From CAYNRA01 sp046293395 (GTDB lineage Bacteria > Bacteroidota > Bacteroidia > Cytophagales > Spirosomataceae), in NCBI GenBank assembly GCA_046293395.1, contig JBKBOU010000001.1, positions 1,364,001 through 1,428,000 on the forward strand: 64,000 nt of DNA. Reading direction: 5' to 3'. Shown here one piece after another: positions 34,121 through 42,783 of the stretch (position 1 is its first letter; the number at the start of each line of letters is the position of its first letter). A model generated the notes under the pieces. The model saw only the letters and a list, made by a program, of their open reading frames with translations, made no database searches and was not told where the DNA came from. Both the position numbers and the translations under genes were made by a program.

Positions 34121-35404
34121 ATGTCTGATAAAGCAAAATTGATACTTGACGGGAAAGAATATGAATTTCCTATCGTGACTGGAACGGAGAACGAGAACGC
34201 CATTGATATTGGTAAACTTCGTGCCGCGACAGGTCACATCACAATTGACTCTGGTTTCAAAAACACAGGTTCTACTCAAAGTGCCATTACTTTCTTGGAT
34301 GGTGAAGAGGGGATTCTTCGTTACAGAGGCTATTCTATTGAAGAGTTGGCAGACAAAGCTGAATTTTTGGAAGTAGCTTATTTATTAATTTACGGTGAAT
34401 TACCTACACAGGAAGAATACGCCAAATTTAAGTCTGAAATCACGCACCACACGATGGTCAATGAGGACATGCGTAAAATATTTGACGGTTTCCCGGTAAA
34501 TGCACACCCAATGGGTATCATGTCTTCTTTGGTCAGTGCCATGAGTGGTTTTTACCCCGATTCGTACGATGATAAAAGACCTGACCAAACGGATTTACAT
34601 ATCATCCGCTTGTTGGCGAAATTCCCAACAATCGCTACTTGGTGCTATAAAAAATCGCAAGGCCACCCAATCAATTATCCAAAAAACAACTTAGATTACA
34701 GTGCAAACTTCTTACAAATGATGTTTGCATTGCCTGTTGAAGAATACAAAGTAGATCCAGTTGTAAGCTCTGCTATCAATAAATTATTGATTCTGCACGC
34801 AGACCACGAACAAAACTGCTCGACATCGACTGTCCGCTTGGTTGGTTCATCAAAAGCAAATATCTACTCGTCCATTTCTGCTGGTATTTCTGCACTTTGG
34901 GGGCCACTTCACGGTGGAGCAAACCAAGAGGTGATTGAAATGCTCGAAGAAATCAGACAAGATGGTGGAAACGTTCAGAAATACGTGGACATGGCGAAAG
35001 ATAAGTCATCGAACTTCCGTCTCTTTGGTTTCGGACACCGTGTCTATAAAAACTTTGACCCGCGTGCCAAAATCATCAAAAAAGCAGCAGACGATGTTCT
35101 ATCAAAATTGGGCGTAAATGACCCTGTTCTCGACATTGCGCGTGGACTTGAAGAGGCTGCCCTAAAAGATGATTATTTCGTATCTAGAAATCTATATCCA
35201 AACGTGGACTTCTACTCAGGTATCATTTACCGCGCACTTGGCATTCCTGTAAATATGTTTACTGTGATGTTTGCCATCGGTCGCCTTCCTGGTTGGATTG
35301 CACAATGGAAAGAAATGCGTGAGCAGAACGAGCCAATCGGTCGCCCACGTCAAGTCTATACTGGCGCCGTTTCAAGAGATTTTACTCCGCTTGAAAGTCG
35401 TTAA
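34121..35404 (+). CDS. gltA: Citrate synthase (type II)
   Basis: TCA-cycle enzyme of 427 residues condensing oxaloacetate with acetyl-CoA. Length and the beta-rich N-terminal part (KLILDGKEYEFPIVTGTENE) mark the hexameric, NADH-sensitive type found in Gram-negative bacteria. Catalytic histidines are in LHADHEQNCSTSTVR and WGPLHGGANQ, and the catalytic aspartate follows FGHRVYKNFDPRA. The gene has its own weak promoter and ends in a strong terminator. Confidence 0.96.
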   Translation: MSDKAKLILDGKEYEFPIVTGTENENAIDIGKLRAATGHITIDSGFKNTGSTQSAITFLDGEEGILRYRGYSIEELADKAEFLEVAYLLIYGELPTQEEYAKFKSEITHHTMVNEDMRKIFDGFPVNAHPMGIMSSLVSAMSGFYPDSYDDKRPDQTDLHIIRLLAKFPTIATWCYKKSQGHPINYPKNNLDYSANFLQMMFALPVEEYKVDPVVSSAINKLLILHADHEQNCSTSTVRLVGSSKANIYSSISAGISALWGPLHGGANQEVIEMLEEIRQDGGNVQKYVDMAKDKSSNFRLFGFGHRVYKNFDPRAKIIKKAADDVLSKLGVNDPVLDIARGLEEAALKDDYFVSRNLYPNVDFYSGIIYRALGIPVNMFTVMFAIGRLPGWIAQWKEMREQNEPIGRPRQVYTGAVSRDFTPLESR

Positions 35405-35420
35405 TCTTTCTCTCTTTTAC

Positions 35421-35459
35421 AAAAAACGCTCTTCACAAACTGTGGAGAGCGTTTTTTTA
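35421..35459. terminator. Terminator after gltA
   Basis: AAAAAACGCTCTTCACA pairs with TGTGGAGAGCGTTTTTT (one G-T pair) around AAC. Long A and T runs on both sides make it suitable also for the convergent M23 peptidase gene. Confidence 0.9.
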
Positions 35460-35477
35460 TGCTTTGAATGATACATT

Positions 35478-36146
35478 TTAACTCCTCAAAAAATCAAGCG
35501 GATTCAAACAAATGGTTTGGTAAAAGGCAACCTCTTTTTGCGCACAAACACCAGGAAAATCTCCCCAATTGCCAAGCATATCTGTCATGACTTGGAAATG
35601 TAAATGCGGTGGCCAATCGCCGTTTTCAGGAAAATCTCCTACCCAAGCGATGACATCTCCTCGTTTTATTTGTTTTCCAACGGTTAAATCGGTCAAAGAA
35701 GATAGACTCAAATGGCCGTACAAGGTATATAATGTAGGATAAAATGTGGGCAGATGAGGTAGTTTTTCATCAAACGAATGTTCCAAGATAATCGTTGGCC
35801 CGTAATCTCCGAAGTGGTCATTGAACTGAAACGAATGAACGACGCCATCAAAGGGTGCGAAAATGGGCGTCAGGGCTTCTACCCAAACATCTGTACCCAA
35901 ATGTACACTTCGCGCTTCCTCTAAAGCTTGAAAATGGGAACTTCTACGGTAAATAACCCGATTCTCAAAATATCCACCAATGCCTACTTTTTTTCCAATA
36001 CGGGATAAAGCTGCTTGGAGATGTCCATGAAAAGCAGCAGTATTTGTCAAGTCCACCTCAGACCAATACGGATTCGCTTCGGTAAAATCGAGCGATGCAC
36101 AAGTTGTCTCGTCTAAAGGAAATGAAAATAAGGGATGTGCAGTCAT
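35478..36146 (-). CDS. M23 (LytM-type) peptidase domain protein
   Basis: Protein of 222 residues with an M23 zinc peptidase fold: HLGTDVW (His and Asp ligands), FAPFDGVV, YGHLS and PPHLHFQ (remaining histidines). This is a complete set of ligands for cleaving peptidoglycan cross-links. Unusually, no signal peptide or coiled coil is visible; related domains are sometimes found fused to aminotransferases, so a peptidoglycan target is not certain. The ATG follows the lptB stop codon without any gap. Confidence 0.78.
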   Translation of the reverse strand: MTAHPLFSFPLDETTCASLDFTEANPYWSEVDLTNTAAFHGHLQAALSRIGKKVGIGGYFENRVIYRRSSHFQALEEARSVHLGTDVWVEALTPIFAPFDGVVHSFQFNDHFGDYGPTIILEHSFDEKLPHLPTFYPTLYTLYGHLSLSSLTDLTVGKQIKRGDVIAWVGDFPENGDWPPHLHFQVMTDMLGNWGDFPGVCAQKEVAFYQTICLNPLDFLRS

Positions 36147-36884
36147 TTATATTTTTCTTTTCAGTTCAAAATGTTTGCCCAGATAGACGCGCCGCACCAT
36201 TTCATCCTCGGCGAGTTCCTCGGCAGTTCCTTGTTTCAAGATTTTCCCTTCAAACAAAAGATATGCCCTATCCGTAATCGAAAGCGTCTCGTTTACGTTG
36301 TGATCTGTGATTAATATACCAATATTTCGGTGTTTTAATTTAGCGACGATTCCTTGAATTTCCTCCACGGCAATAGGATCCACGCCAGCGAAAGGTTCAT
36401 CTAGTAGAATAAATTTAGGGTCAACAGCCAAAGCACGCGCGATTTCTGTTCGTCGGCGTTCTCCACCAGATAAGACAATTCCTTTGTTTTTACGTACGTG
36501 CGTCAACGAAAACTCTTCCAACAAAGACTCCATTTTTTCTTTTCGCTCTGCCTTTGTCATCTCTTTTTTTGCGATTTCCAGAACACCTAGAATATTATCC
36601 TGTACGGATAAATCTCGAAATACGGATGCCTCTTGCGCCAGATAACCGATACCTAATTGGGCACGTTTGTACATGGGGAGTGCTGTAATATCTAGCTCGT
36701 CAAGGAGAACACGCCCAGCATTGGGTTTTACCAAGCCAACAGCCATGTAAAAAGAAGTTGTTTTGCCTGCGCCATTAGGGCCGAGTAATCCTACAATTTC
36801 ACCCTGCCCCACTTGGTAGCTTACATGGTCATTTACAAGGCGTTCGCCGTATTTTTTCACCAAATCTTCTGTCCGTAATATCAT
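36147..36884 (-). CDS. lptB: LPS export ABC transporter ATPase
   Basis: ATPase of 245 residues powering extraction of lipopolysaccharide from the inner membrane with LptF and LptG. Walker A GPNGAGKTTSFYM, the Q-loop segment IGYLAQEASVFRDLSV, signature LSGGERRRTEIARAL, Walker B FILLDEPFAGVDPIAV and switch ITDHNVNETL are all intact; the FRDLSV and FAGVDPI strings are characteristic of LptB. No other lpt gene is in the window. Leftward, followed immediately by the M23 gene. Confidence 0.94.
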   Translation of the reverse strand: MILRTEDLVKKYGERLVNDHVSYQVGQGEIVGLLGPNGAGKTTSFYMAVGLVKPNAGRVLLDELDITALPMYKRAQLGIGYLAQEASVFRDLSVQDNILGVLEIAKKEMTKAERKEKMESLLEEFSLTHVRKNKGIVLSGGERRRTEIARALAVDPKFILLDEPFAGVDPIAVEEIQGIVAKLKHRNIGILITDHNVNETLSITDRAYLLFEGKILKQGTAEELAEDEMVRRVYLGKHFELKRKI

Positions 36885-37026
36885 TATGTGATGGAATTAG
36901 AAAAGTCATCGACTAGATTATCGGACAAAGGTACAAACAAATCGTGGCTCAAGCAGCAAGACAAATCAAAGGATACAAAAAAGGAAAATTTAAAATGACA
37001 AAGATGTAGAGATATATGTATTTTAG

Positions 37027-37034
37027 TATTTTTG
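37027..37034 (+). promoter_or_regulatory. -7 element for upp
   Basis: TATTTTTG, a perfect TAnnTTTG, 43 bases before the upp ATG. No clear -33 TTG is present. Confidence 0.5.
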
Positions 37035-37076
37035 GCAATGATTCTTTTTTAATCACTCCAAAAAGTACCTTATTCT

Positions 37077-37721
37077 ATGGTCATTTTAGCAGAAAACAAC
37101 TCCATTGCCTTGCATTTCCTCAACGAATTGCGAGACCAAGAAATTCAGAAAGACGCCCTCCGTTTTCGCCAGAATTTGGAGCGATTGGGACAAATATTTG
37201 CCTATGAAATCTCGAAGCAGCTTTCTTATCATTCTGTACAAGTGGAGAGTCCTTTGGGCAGTAAAAAATCAAGTGAATTGAGCCAACAACCTGTTTTGGT
37301 AGCGATTTTACGCGCAGGATTACCTTTACACCAAGGAATGCTTCATTTTTTTGACCGTGCTGAAAACGCCTTTATCGGTGCTTATCGTGGGAAACACGAT
37401 GCCAAAGATAATTTTGAAATCGAGATGGACTACATCACCTCACCGGATATTCAAGGAAAACCACTTATCATTTGCGACCCTATGCTTGCCACCGGGAAGT
37501 CCGTAGAAATGGCATATCATGCCTTGTTAAGATACGGTATTCCTCAAAAAACATTCATCGTCTCTGCCATTGCAAGCGCAAGAGGCTGCCGCTATATTCA
37601 AGCCCGAATGCCTGAATGTCGGCTGTGGGTTGGTGATGTTGACGACGAACTGAACAGCAAATCCTATATTGTGCCTGGCTTGGGAGATGCCGGCGACCTC
37701 GCTTACGGAGATAAAATATAA
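37077..37721 (+). CDS. upp: Uracil phosphoribosyltransferase
   Basis: Pyrimidine-salvage enzyme of 214 residues making UMP from uracil and PRPP. The PRPP-binding loop is ICDPMLATGKSV, and the uracil-binding segment near the end is SYIVPGLGDAGDLAYG. An ILRAGLPLHQGML strand fits the family. The next gene, 29 bases on, is an MFS transporter in the same direction, which raises the possibility of a linked nucleobase carrier. Confidence 0.95.
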   Translation: MVILAENNSIALHFLNELRDQEIQKDALRFRQNLERLGQIFAYEISKQLSYHSVQVESPLGSKKSSELSQQPVLVAILRAGLPLHQGMLHFFDRAENAFIGAYRGKHDAKDNFEIEMDYITSPDIQGKPLIICDPMLATGKSVEMAYHALLRYGIPQKTFIVSAIASARGCRYIQARMPECRLWVGDVDDELNSKSYIVPGLGDAGDLAYGDKI

Positions 37722-37750
37722 TATTCATTTACCCTACCTAAACAAAACCA

Positions 37751-39019
37751 ATGAAAGAAAAAACAGACCTTCAACACTTACTCAGTTTACCCGTCATTAT
37801 TGCTGCCTTAGGCTATTTTGTAGATATTTATGACCTCCAACTTTTTGGAATTGTCCGGATTCCAAGTCTGGAAAGTTTGGGGCTTTCCAAAGAAGAAGTC
37901 GATAGTATCGGTGCTGTTATTCTCAACTACCAAATGACTGGATTGCTGCTAGGCGGTATTCTTTGGGGAATTTTGGGAGATAAAAGAGGACGACTTTCCG
38001 TACTTTTTGGGTCAATCATTACGTATTCTTTGGCAAATATTTTGTGTGGACTCATCCCACAAATCGAGTTTATGTCGCAAACAGAAGCCTATAAATGGCT
38101 ACGTTTTATTGCAGGAATTGGCTTAGCTGGCGAGCTGGGAGCCGGTATCACGTTGGTTTCAGAGGCACTACCAACCCGTCTTCGTGCCATCGGCACTTCT
38201 TTGGTAGCTGGCGTTGGACTGCTGGGCGCCGTGGTAGGTACGTTTACTGTCCGGTTATCTGGTGACTGGACTATCGCTTATTTTATCGGAGGTGGAATGG
38301 GATTTCTATTGCTTTTTCTACGTGTAGGTGTCTTAGAATCAGGCATGTATAAACAAGTAGCCAAACAAGCCACGATACAAAAAGGCAACTTCTTTGCATT
38401 TTTTACCCAAAGAGAGCGATTCGTTCGGTATCTCAAATGCATCGGTATTGGTTTACCAACTTGGTATTGCATCGGTATATTGGCATACATGAGCAATCAA
38501 TTTGGGGAAGCTCTGGGTATTCCAGAAAAAGTAGAGCCCGGCCTAGCTATCATGTGGGCATACATCGGAATTTCAGCGGGCGATTTGGCAAGTGGGCTTA
38601 TTAGCCATCAACTGGCATCTCGTAAAAAAGCTATTTTAGGAATGATGTCTTTTGCCCTGGTTGGAGTCGTAATTTATTTATTTGCAGGTATAAAATCAGC
38701 AAATATGCTGTATGCAATTTGTTGTTGGTTGGGTTTAGGTACAGGTTATTGGGCGATGTTCGTCACGGTTGGCGCAGAACAATTCGGCACCAATTTACGC
38801 GCAACGGCAGCTACCACCATACCCAATATGGTGCGTGGCGCGGTGGTTCCGATGAGCCAATTGTTCACGTATCTAAAACTAGGAGCGCTTGGTTTTGCCC
38901 CATTAACAGTCATTTTATCTGCGGCAATTGTAGGCGTTATTGCCTTTGGAATTGGGTTCTATTCGACTTGGACAATAGAGGAAAGTCACGGACGAAATCT
39001 TGATTTTATCGAGGAATAA
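37751..39019 (+). CDS. MFS transporter
   Basis: Integral membrane carrier of 422 residues with twelve hydrophobic helices. The loop after helix 2 has GDKRGRLSVLFGS, the MFS signature, and helix 4 has FIAGIGLAGELGAGITLVSEALPTR split by the Gly-Glu pair, which resembles the metabolite:proton and sugar-phosphate/aromatic acid symporters. The substrate is not evident. Co-directional with upp 29 bases upstream and ends in a terminator. Confidence 0.85.
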   Translation: MKEKTDLQHLLSLPVIIAALGYFVDIYDLQLFGIVRIPSLESLGLSKEEVDSIGAVILNYQMTGLLLGGILWGILGDKRGRLSVLFGSIITYSLANILCGLIPQIEFMSQTEAYKWLRFIAGIGLAGELGAGITLVSEALPTRLRAIGTSLVAGVGLLGAVVGTFTVRLSGDWTIAYFIGGGMGFLLLFLRVGVLESGMYKQVAKQATIQKGNFFAFFTQRERFVRYLKCIGIGLPTWYCIGILAYMSNQFGEALGIPEKVEPGLAIMWAYIGISAGDLASGLISHQLASRKKAILGMMSFALVGVVIYLFAGIKSANMLYAICCWLGLGTGYWAMFVTVGAEQFGTNLRATAATTIPNMVRGAVVPMSQLFTYLKLGALGFAPLTVILSAAIVGVIAFGIGFYSTWTIEESHGRNLDFIEE

Positions 39020-39043
39020 TACATTTATACAGGTAATTAAATA

Positions 39044-39072
39044 AAAAAACTACCCAAATTGGGTAGTTTTTG
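39044..39072 (+). terminator. Terminator after the MFS gene
   Basis: AAAAACTACCCAA pairs with TTGGGTAGTTTTT. The stem is followed by a T-run and lies between convergent genes. Confidence 0.85.
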
Positions 39073-39114
39073 GCCTTCAAGGAAGGCTTCAGCCTAGTTT
39101 AGGTAGGTTCTTTA

Positions 39115-40383
39115 TTAGTTAAATATGCGCTCATCAGAAGGACGCCACTTGAATTCTCTACTTGCAAAATAAATAGAAACAAACAGCGCAAAAAGTAAAT
39201 AGATACGAATCCCCAAGACAAACCAAGTGGTCGTATCACCAAACCAACTCGACATCTGCCAAAGTAAAACAAAACCAAATAATGTATGCATGGCTTGAAA
39301 AAATACAGCCCATGGATTTTTATCCATTAATTCCGTATATGCGTAAATTCCTATGAACAGAAAGGCACCATTCGTAAAAATATCAGAAAGTGTATATTGA
39401 CCAATTCGACTAAAAAAGTGAATCATCAAAGCCAGGGTAAAAAAGAACTGCATCCAACTCCAAGTAATTAATTTGGTTGAACTAGACGGGTTATATTTTA
39501 CGTACTGATGCGGATTCTCAATTTTAGGAACCGGAAAACGCGCTTCCATGTCGGCAGGTCTCCAACCAGTTGGTTTAAACCAAATAAGCAGTTTGTCTTT
39601 CCAAGAACGTGTGTAAATCGCGTCTTTTATTAATAAAAACAAGTGTTGAAAATTTATCTTGAATGGGTTCCATGTACGAACAGGGCGGGTAATCCCGTAA
39701 ACGGGCGGAATAGCAGGGTCTTCTTCCTTAAATGTTCCGAAGAGTTTATCCCAAATAATAAAGATTTGGCTATGATTTTTATCTAAATATTCAGGGTTAA
39801 TGGCGTGATGTACACGGTGGTGCGAAGGCGTAACGAGGATTTTCTCAAGAAAACCCATTCGATTGATATAGGTGGTATGGTACCAAAACTGAGCAAACAA
39901 ATGAATGGGGGCGACAATTGCAATGACTTTCGAGTCTATACCCAAAAGAGCTGCGGGAAGAAGGAAAAAAGTAAATAAATTAACAAAAGAAGAGATACTC
40001 TGCCGGAGCGCACACGCTAGATTAAATTCCTCGCTGCTGTGGTGTACAGCGTGTTTATTCCAGAAAAAATTGACTTGATGGCTAAGGCGATGTACCCAAT
40101 ACCCTGCGAAATCCAACGCGACAAACGCAACAAGATATACCCAAACAGTGGACTCAATCCGAACAACTGCCGTGTGCGAAACCAACCAATCGTACGACAT
40201 AATAGACACGCTTATACCGAGTACATCTTTGATGACGTTGGTGAACCCGGAACTCAGACTTGCAATGGTATCCATCGGTTTGAAAGACTCTTTCCTCCAA
40301 AAATAACCGTAGATTTTTTCAATCATAACCAACCCGAAAAAAGCTGGCATGGCCATAATTAGAATACTTGCGTAGGTTTCCAT
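39115..40383 (-). CDS. Sterol desaturase/fatty acid hydroxylase family protein
   Basis: Membrane di-iron enzyme of 422 residues. The eight-histidine pattern is visible as HRLSH (near 98), HAVHH (near 111), and SHHRVHHAINPEYLDKN (near 190), embedded between hydrophobic helices. It is similar in layout to alkylglycerol monooxygenase and carotenoid or lipid hydroxylases. The extra C-terminal helices (about 280-410) match the longer bacterial members. It probably hydroxylates or cleaves a membrane lipid using oxygen. Monocistronic, with a perfect -7 element upstream. Confidence 0.88.
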   Translation of the reverse strand: METYASILIMAMPAFFGLVMIEKIYGYFWRKESFKPMDTIASLSSGFTNVIKDVLGISVSIMSYDWLVSHTAVVRIESTVWVYLVAFVALDFAGYWVHRLSHQVNFFWNKHAVHHSSEEFNLACALRQSISSFVNLFTFFLLPAALLGIDSKVIAIVAPIHLFAQFWYHTTYINRMGFLEKILVTPSHHRVHHAINPEYLDKNHSQIFIIWDKLFGTFKEEDPAIPPVYGITRPVRTWNPFKINFQHLFLLIKDAIYTRSWKDKLLIWFKPTGWRPADMEARFPVPKIENPHQYVKYNPSSSTKLITWSWMQFFFTLALMIHFFSRIGQYTLSDIFTNGAFLFIGIYAYTELMDKNPWAVFFQAMHTLFGFVLLWQMSSWFGDTTTWFVLGIRIYLLFALFVSIYFASREFKWRPSDERIFN

Positions 40384-40423
40384 CTTCTTTCTTTTTCTGA
40401 AGTATAATTGTAAAAATGCCCAA

Positions 40424-40431
40424 CAAAAGTA
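40424..40431 (-). promoter_or_regulatory. -7 element for the sterol desaturase-family gene
   Basis: On the minus strand it reads TACTTTTG, a perfect TAnnTTTG, 41 bases upstream of the ATG. Confidence 0.55.
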
Positions 40432-40523
40432 GAAAGGTTTTCTATTTATTAAAATAATTTATAGAAAAAATTGACTATTTTAAAGAATACCAATCCATCA
40501 AATCACCAAAATTGCTCATAAAA

Positions 40524-40568
40524 TAAAAGCCACGCTACCAAATAGTTTTTGGCAACGCGGCTTTTATC
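40524..40568 (-). terminator. Terminator after nadB
   Basis: AAAAGCC-A-CG pairs with CG-C-GGCTTTT around an inner CCAAA/TTTGG hairpin. On the minus strand it ends in T-rich sequence, about 100 bases past the nadB stop. Confidence 0.7.
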
Positions 40569-40666
40569 TCGGAATATTTTCTGTTTTTGATGGGATTTAA
40601 TTGACAAAAAACACATTTTCAAAAGAATATTTTGTCAACTCTTTCCTCAGAATATCTTTCTATTAT

Positions 40667-42262
40667 TTACCCAATAATAGAGTTTTGCGGTTTCCCACCT
40701 AGTTTATACGGATAGTCCGTGGTATAATGCAAACCTCGGCTTTCCTTACGTTGCATGGCACACCGGATAACCAAATCTGCGCAAAGAATCAAGTTTCGTA
40801 CTTCACACAGCTTAACAGATAGCTTCGTTTTTTTATAAAATTCTTCCGTTTCTTCTTTCAAAAGCTGAACCCGTCTGTAAGCTCGCTCAAGTCGGAAATC
40901 ACTTCGTACAATTCCGACATAATCAGACATCGTTTTTTGAAGCTCCCGCAGGTTGTGTGTCACCAAAACTTCTTCGTTTGACTGCAACGTACCGAACTCA
41001 TCCCAATCGGGGATATTTTCTTGAAAATAAAGAGATTCTACTTCTTGAAGCGCTTTTTCCGCGATTCGATGCCCAAAAACGGCTGCTTCCAACAAAGAAT
41101 TAGAAGCGAGTCGATTTGCGCCATGCAAGCCTGTGGAGGTACATTCACCACAAGCATATAACCGTTGAATACTGGAGCGACCAAATTCATCTACCAGAAT
41201 GCCACCACATAAATAATGTGCAGCAGGCGTAACCGGAATTTGTTCTTTCGTGATATCAATGCCAACGCTTATACATTTTTCATAGATTGTCGGAAAGTGT
41301 TCGAGAATATGTTCTTTGGATCGGTGCGTAATATCTAGGAAAACGTGCGGTTCTCCCCATTTTTTCATTTCAGCATCGATGGAACGCGCTACAATATCAC
41401 GAGGGGCAAGCGAGCCCCGTTCGTCGTAATCATACATAAATTCACGTCCTTTTTTATCGCGTAAAACACCTCCTTCGCCACGTACAGCCTCCGTAATCAA
41501 GAAACTAGGATATTCATCCGGATTATACAAAGACGTCGGGTGAAACTGCATCATTTCCATGTCACGTACTTTCCCTTTGGCGCGGTACGTCATGGCAATT
41601 CCATCACCAGTTGCAATAACAGGGTTGGTGGTAGAGGAATAAATATGTCCGGCACCACCCGTAGCCATGAGTGTTACTTTGGATAAAATAGTTTCCACTT
41701 TTTGCGTGTGTATATTGAGGGCATAGACGCCAAAACACGTAATGTCGTTGGTTTCACGCGTGACTTCAACCCCCAAATGGTGTTGTGTGATGAGTTCTAC
41801 GGCAAAATAATGCGTGAGGAGCGTGATGTTCGGATTTTGATGCACTTGTTCTAACAGGGCGCGTTCAATTTCTTTTCCGGTTACATCTTTGTAATGAAGA
41901 ATACGATTTTCGGAATGCCCACCTTCCCGAACGAGATTGTATTCTCCGTCATCTTGGCGGTCAAATTGTGTGCCGTAGGCAATTAACTCCTTGATTCTAT
42001 CAGGGCCTTCTGTCACGACAATCTCAACGATTTTACGGTCACAGAGACCATCGCCCGCCACCAATGTATCTTGAATATGTTTATCAAAACTATCGGTTTC
42101 AGGGTCAAAGACAGCCGCAATGCCTCCTTGTGCGTACTTGGTATTTGTTTCGTCGGCGGTTACTTTTGTTAAAATCAATACATGCCCTTTTTGTGCTGCT
42201 TTGAGTGCAAAACTCAAGCCGGCAATTCCAGAACCAATGACCAAAAAATCAGTTTTTTGCAT
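40667..42262 (-). CDS. nadB: L-aspartate oxidase
   Basis: FAD enzyme of 531 residues making iminoaspartate, the first step of NAD synthesis. The dinucleotide site is FLVIGSGIAGLSFALKA. Substrate-site motifs FHPTSLY, TEAVRGEGG and RDIVARSID, and the FAD motif GLHGANRLASNSLLEAAVFG follow in normal order. A helical C-terminal domain completes the protein. ATG 42262 was chosen over a TTG 18 bases earlier because the enzyme normally starts a few residues before the FAD motif. nadA and nadC are not nearby. Confidence 0.95.
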   Translation of the reverse strand: MQKTDFLVIGSGIAGLSFALKAAQKGHVLILTKVTADETNTKYAQGGIAAVFDPETDSFDKHIQDTLVAGDGLCDRKIVEIVVTEGPDRIKELIAYGTQFDRQDDGEYNLVREGGHSENRILHYKDVTGKEIERALLEQVHQNPNITLLTHYFAVELITQHHLGVEVTRETNDITCFGVYALNIHTQKVETILSKVTLMATGGAGHIYSSTTNPVIATGDGIAMTYRAKGKVRDMEMMQFHPTSLYNPDEYPSFLITEAVRGEGGVLRDKKGREFMYDYDERGSLAPRDIVARSIDAEMKKWGEPHVFLDITHRSKEHILEHFPTIYEKCISVGIDITKEQIPVTPAAHYLCGGILVDEFGRSSIQRLYACGECTSTGLHGANRLASNSLLEAAVFGHRIAEKALQEVESLYFQENIPDWDEFGTLQSNEEVLVTHNLRELQKTMSDYVGIVRSDFRLERAYRRVQLLKEETEEFYKKTKLSVKLCEVRNLILCADLVIRCAMQRKESRGLHYTTDYPYKLGGKPQNSIIG

Positions 42263-42416
42263 AATGAACGGTGGATTCAAAATAATTAATAAAACCTATA
42301 TCTAGGATATCCTCACTTATTAAATCAGATAAGTGACTTTCCTGTTTACGACAAAAGATACTTTCAAGAAAGCGACTACAAAAAAGGATACAGAGAAACG
42401 AATGCATAGATATGGA

Positions 42417-42642
42417 TTATGCGGTTCTACTTGTGGTATTTTTCAAAGATAAAATTGATTCTGACCTAGCTAAACCGACTTTTTTAAGATAAGTACCATT
42501 TTTTTTTCTAACTTCGTTTCCTATTTTTTGTAAAGATGATGTGCACAAATTTACACTTTCTTTCGTGTTCTCAGGAAGTTTTTTCGAGGAGCTCCATCCA
42601 AACAAAAAGTAGAAGCAAAAAACAAAGAATTAACTGTTTCAT
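42417..42642 (-). pseudogene. Possible frameshifted small secreted protein
   Basis: ATG 42642 begins a signal-peptide-like frame (MKQLILCFLLLLF) that stops after 23 codons. The next frame, open down to TAA at 42417, reads GWSSSKKLPENTKESVNL and on for about 60 codons. Removing one T from the six-T run near 42613-42620 would join them into a 75-residue secreted protein. The homopolymer makes either a sequencing error or a real frameshift possible. No family recognised. Confidence 0.35.
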
Positions 42643-42685
42643 TATCAACAAATAACAAAAAAATCATACTGAAATTACTGATTTT

Positions 42686-42712
42686 TTTGGGATATAATGA
42701 CAGAGATTTTTG
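42686..42712 (+). promoter_or_regulatory. Candidate recQ promoter
   Basis: TTTG at 42686-42689 and GATTTTTG at 42705-42712 (one mismatch to TAnnTTTG), with a 15-base gap, about 70 bases before the recQ ATG. Weak. Confidence 0.3.
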
Positions 42713-42783
42713 TACATTAGCATACAACATAACCACGATACATTCTTAATCAGCTGTTAGATTTCTAACAAAACAAACCGTTT

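Larger units (their letters stand above)
42263..42783. other. Intergenic region between nadB and recQ
   Basis: About 520 AT-rich bases. Contains the possible frameshifted secreted-protein remnant listed separately and a candidate recQ promoter near 42686-42712. No RNA gene or terminator was recognised. Confidence 0.4.
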
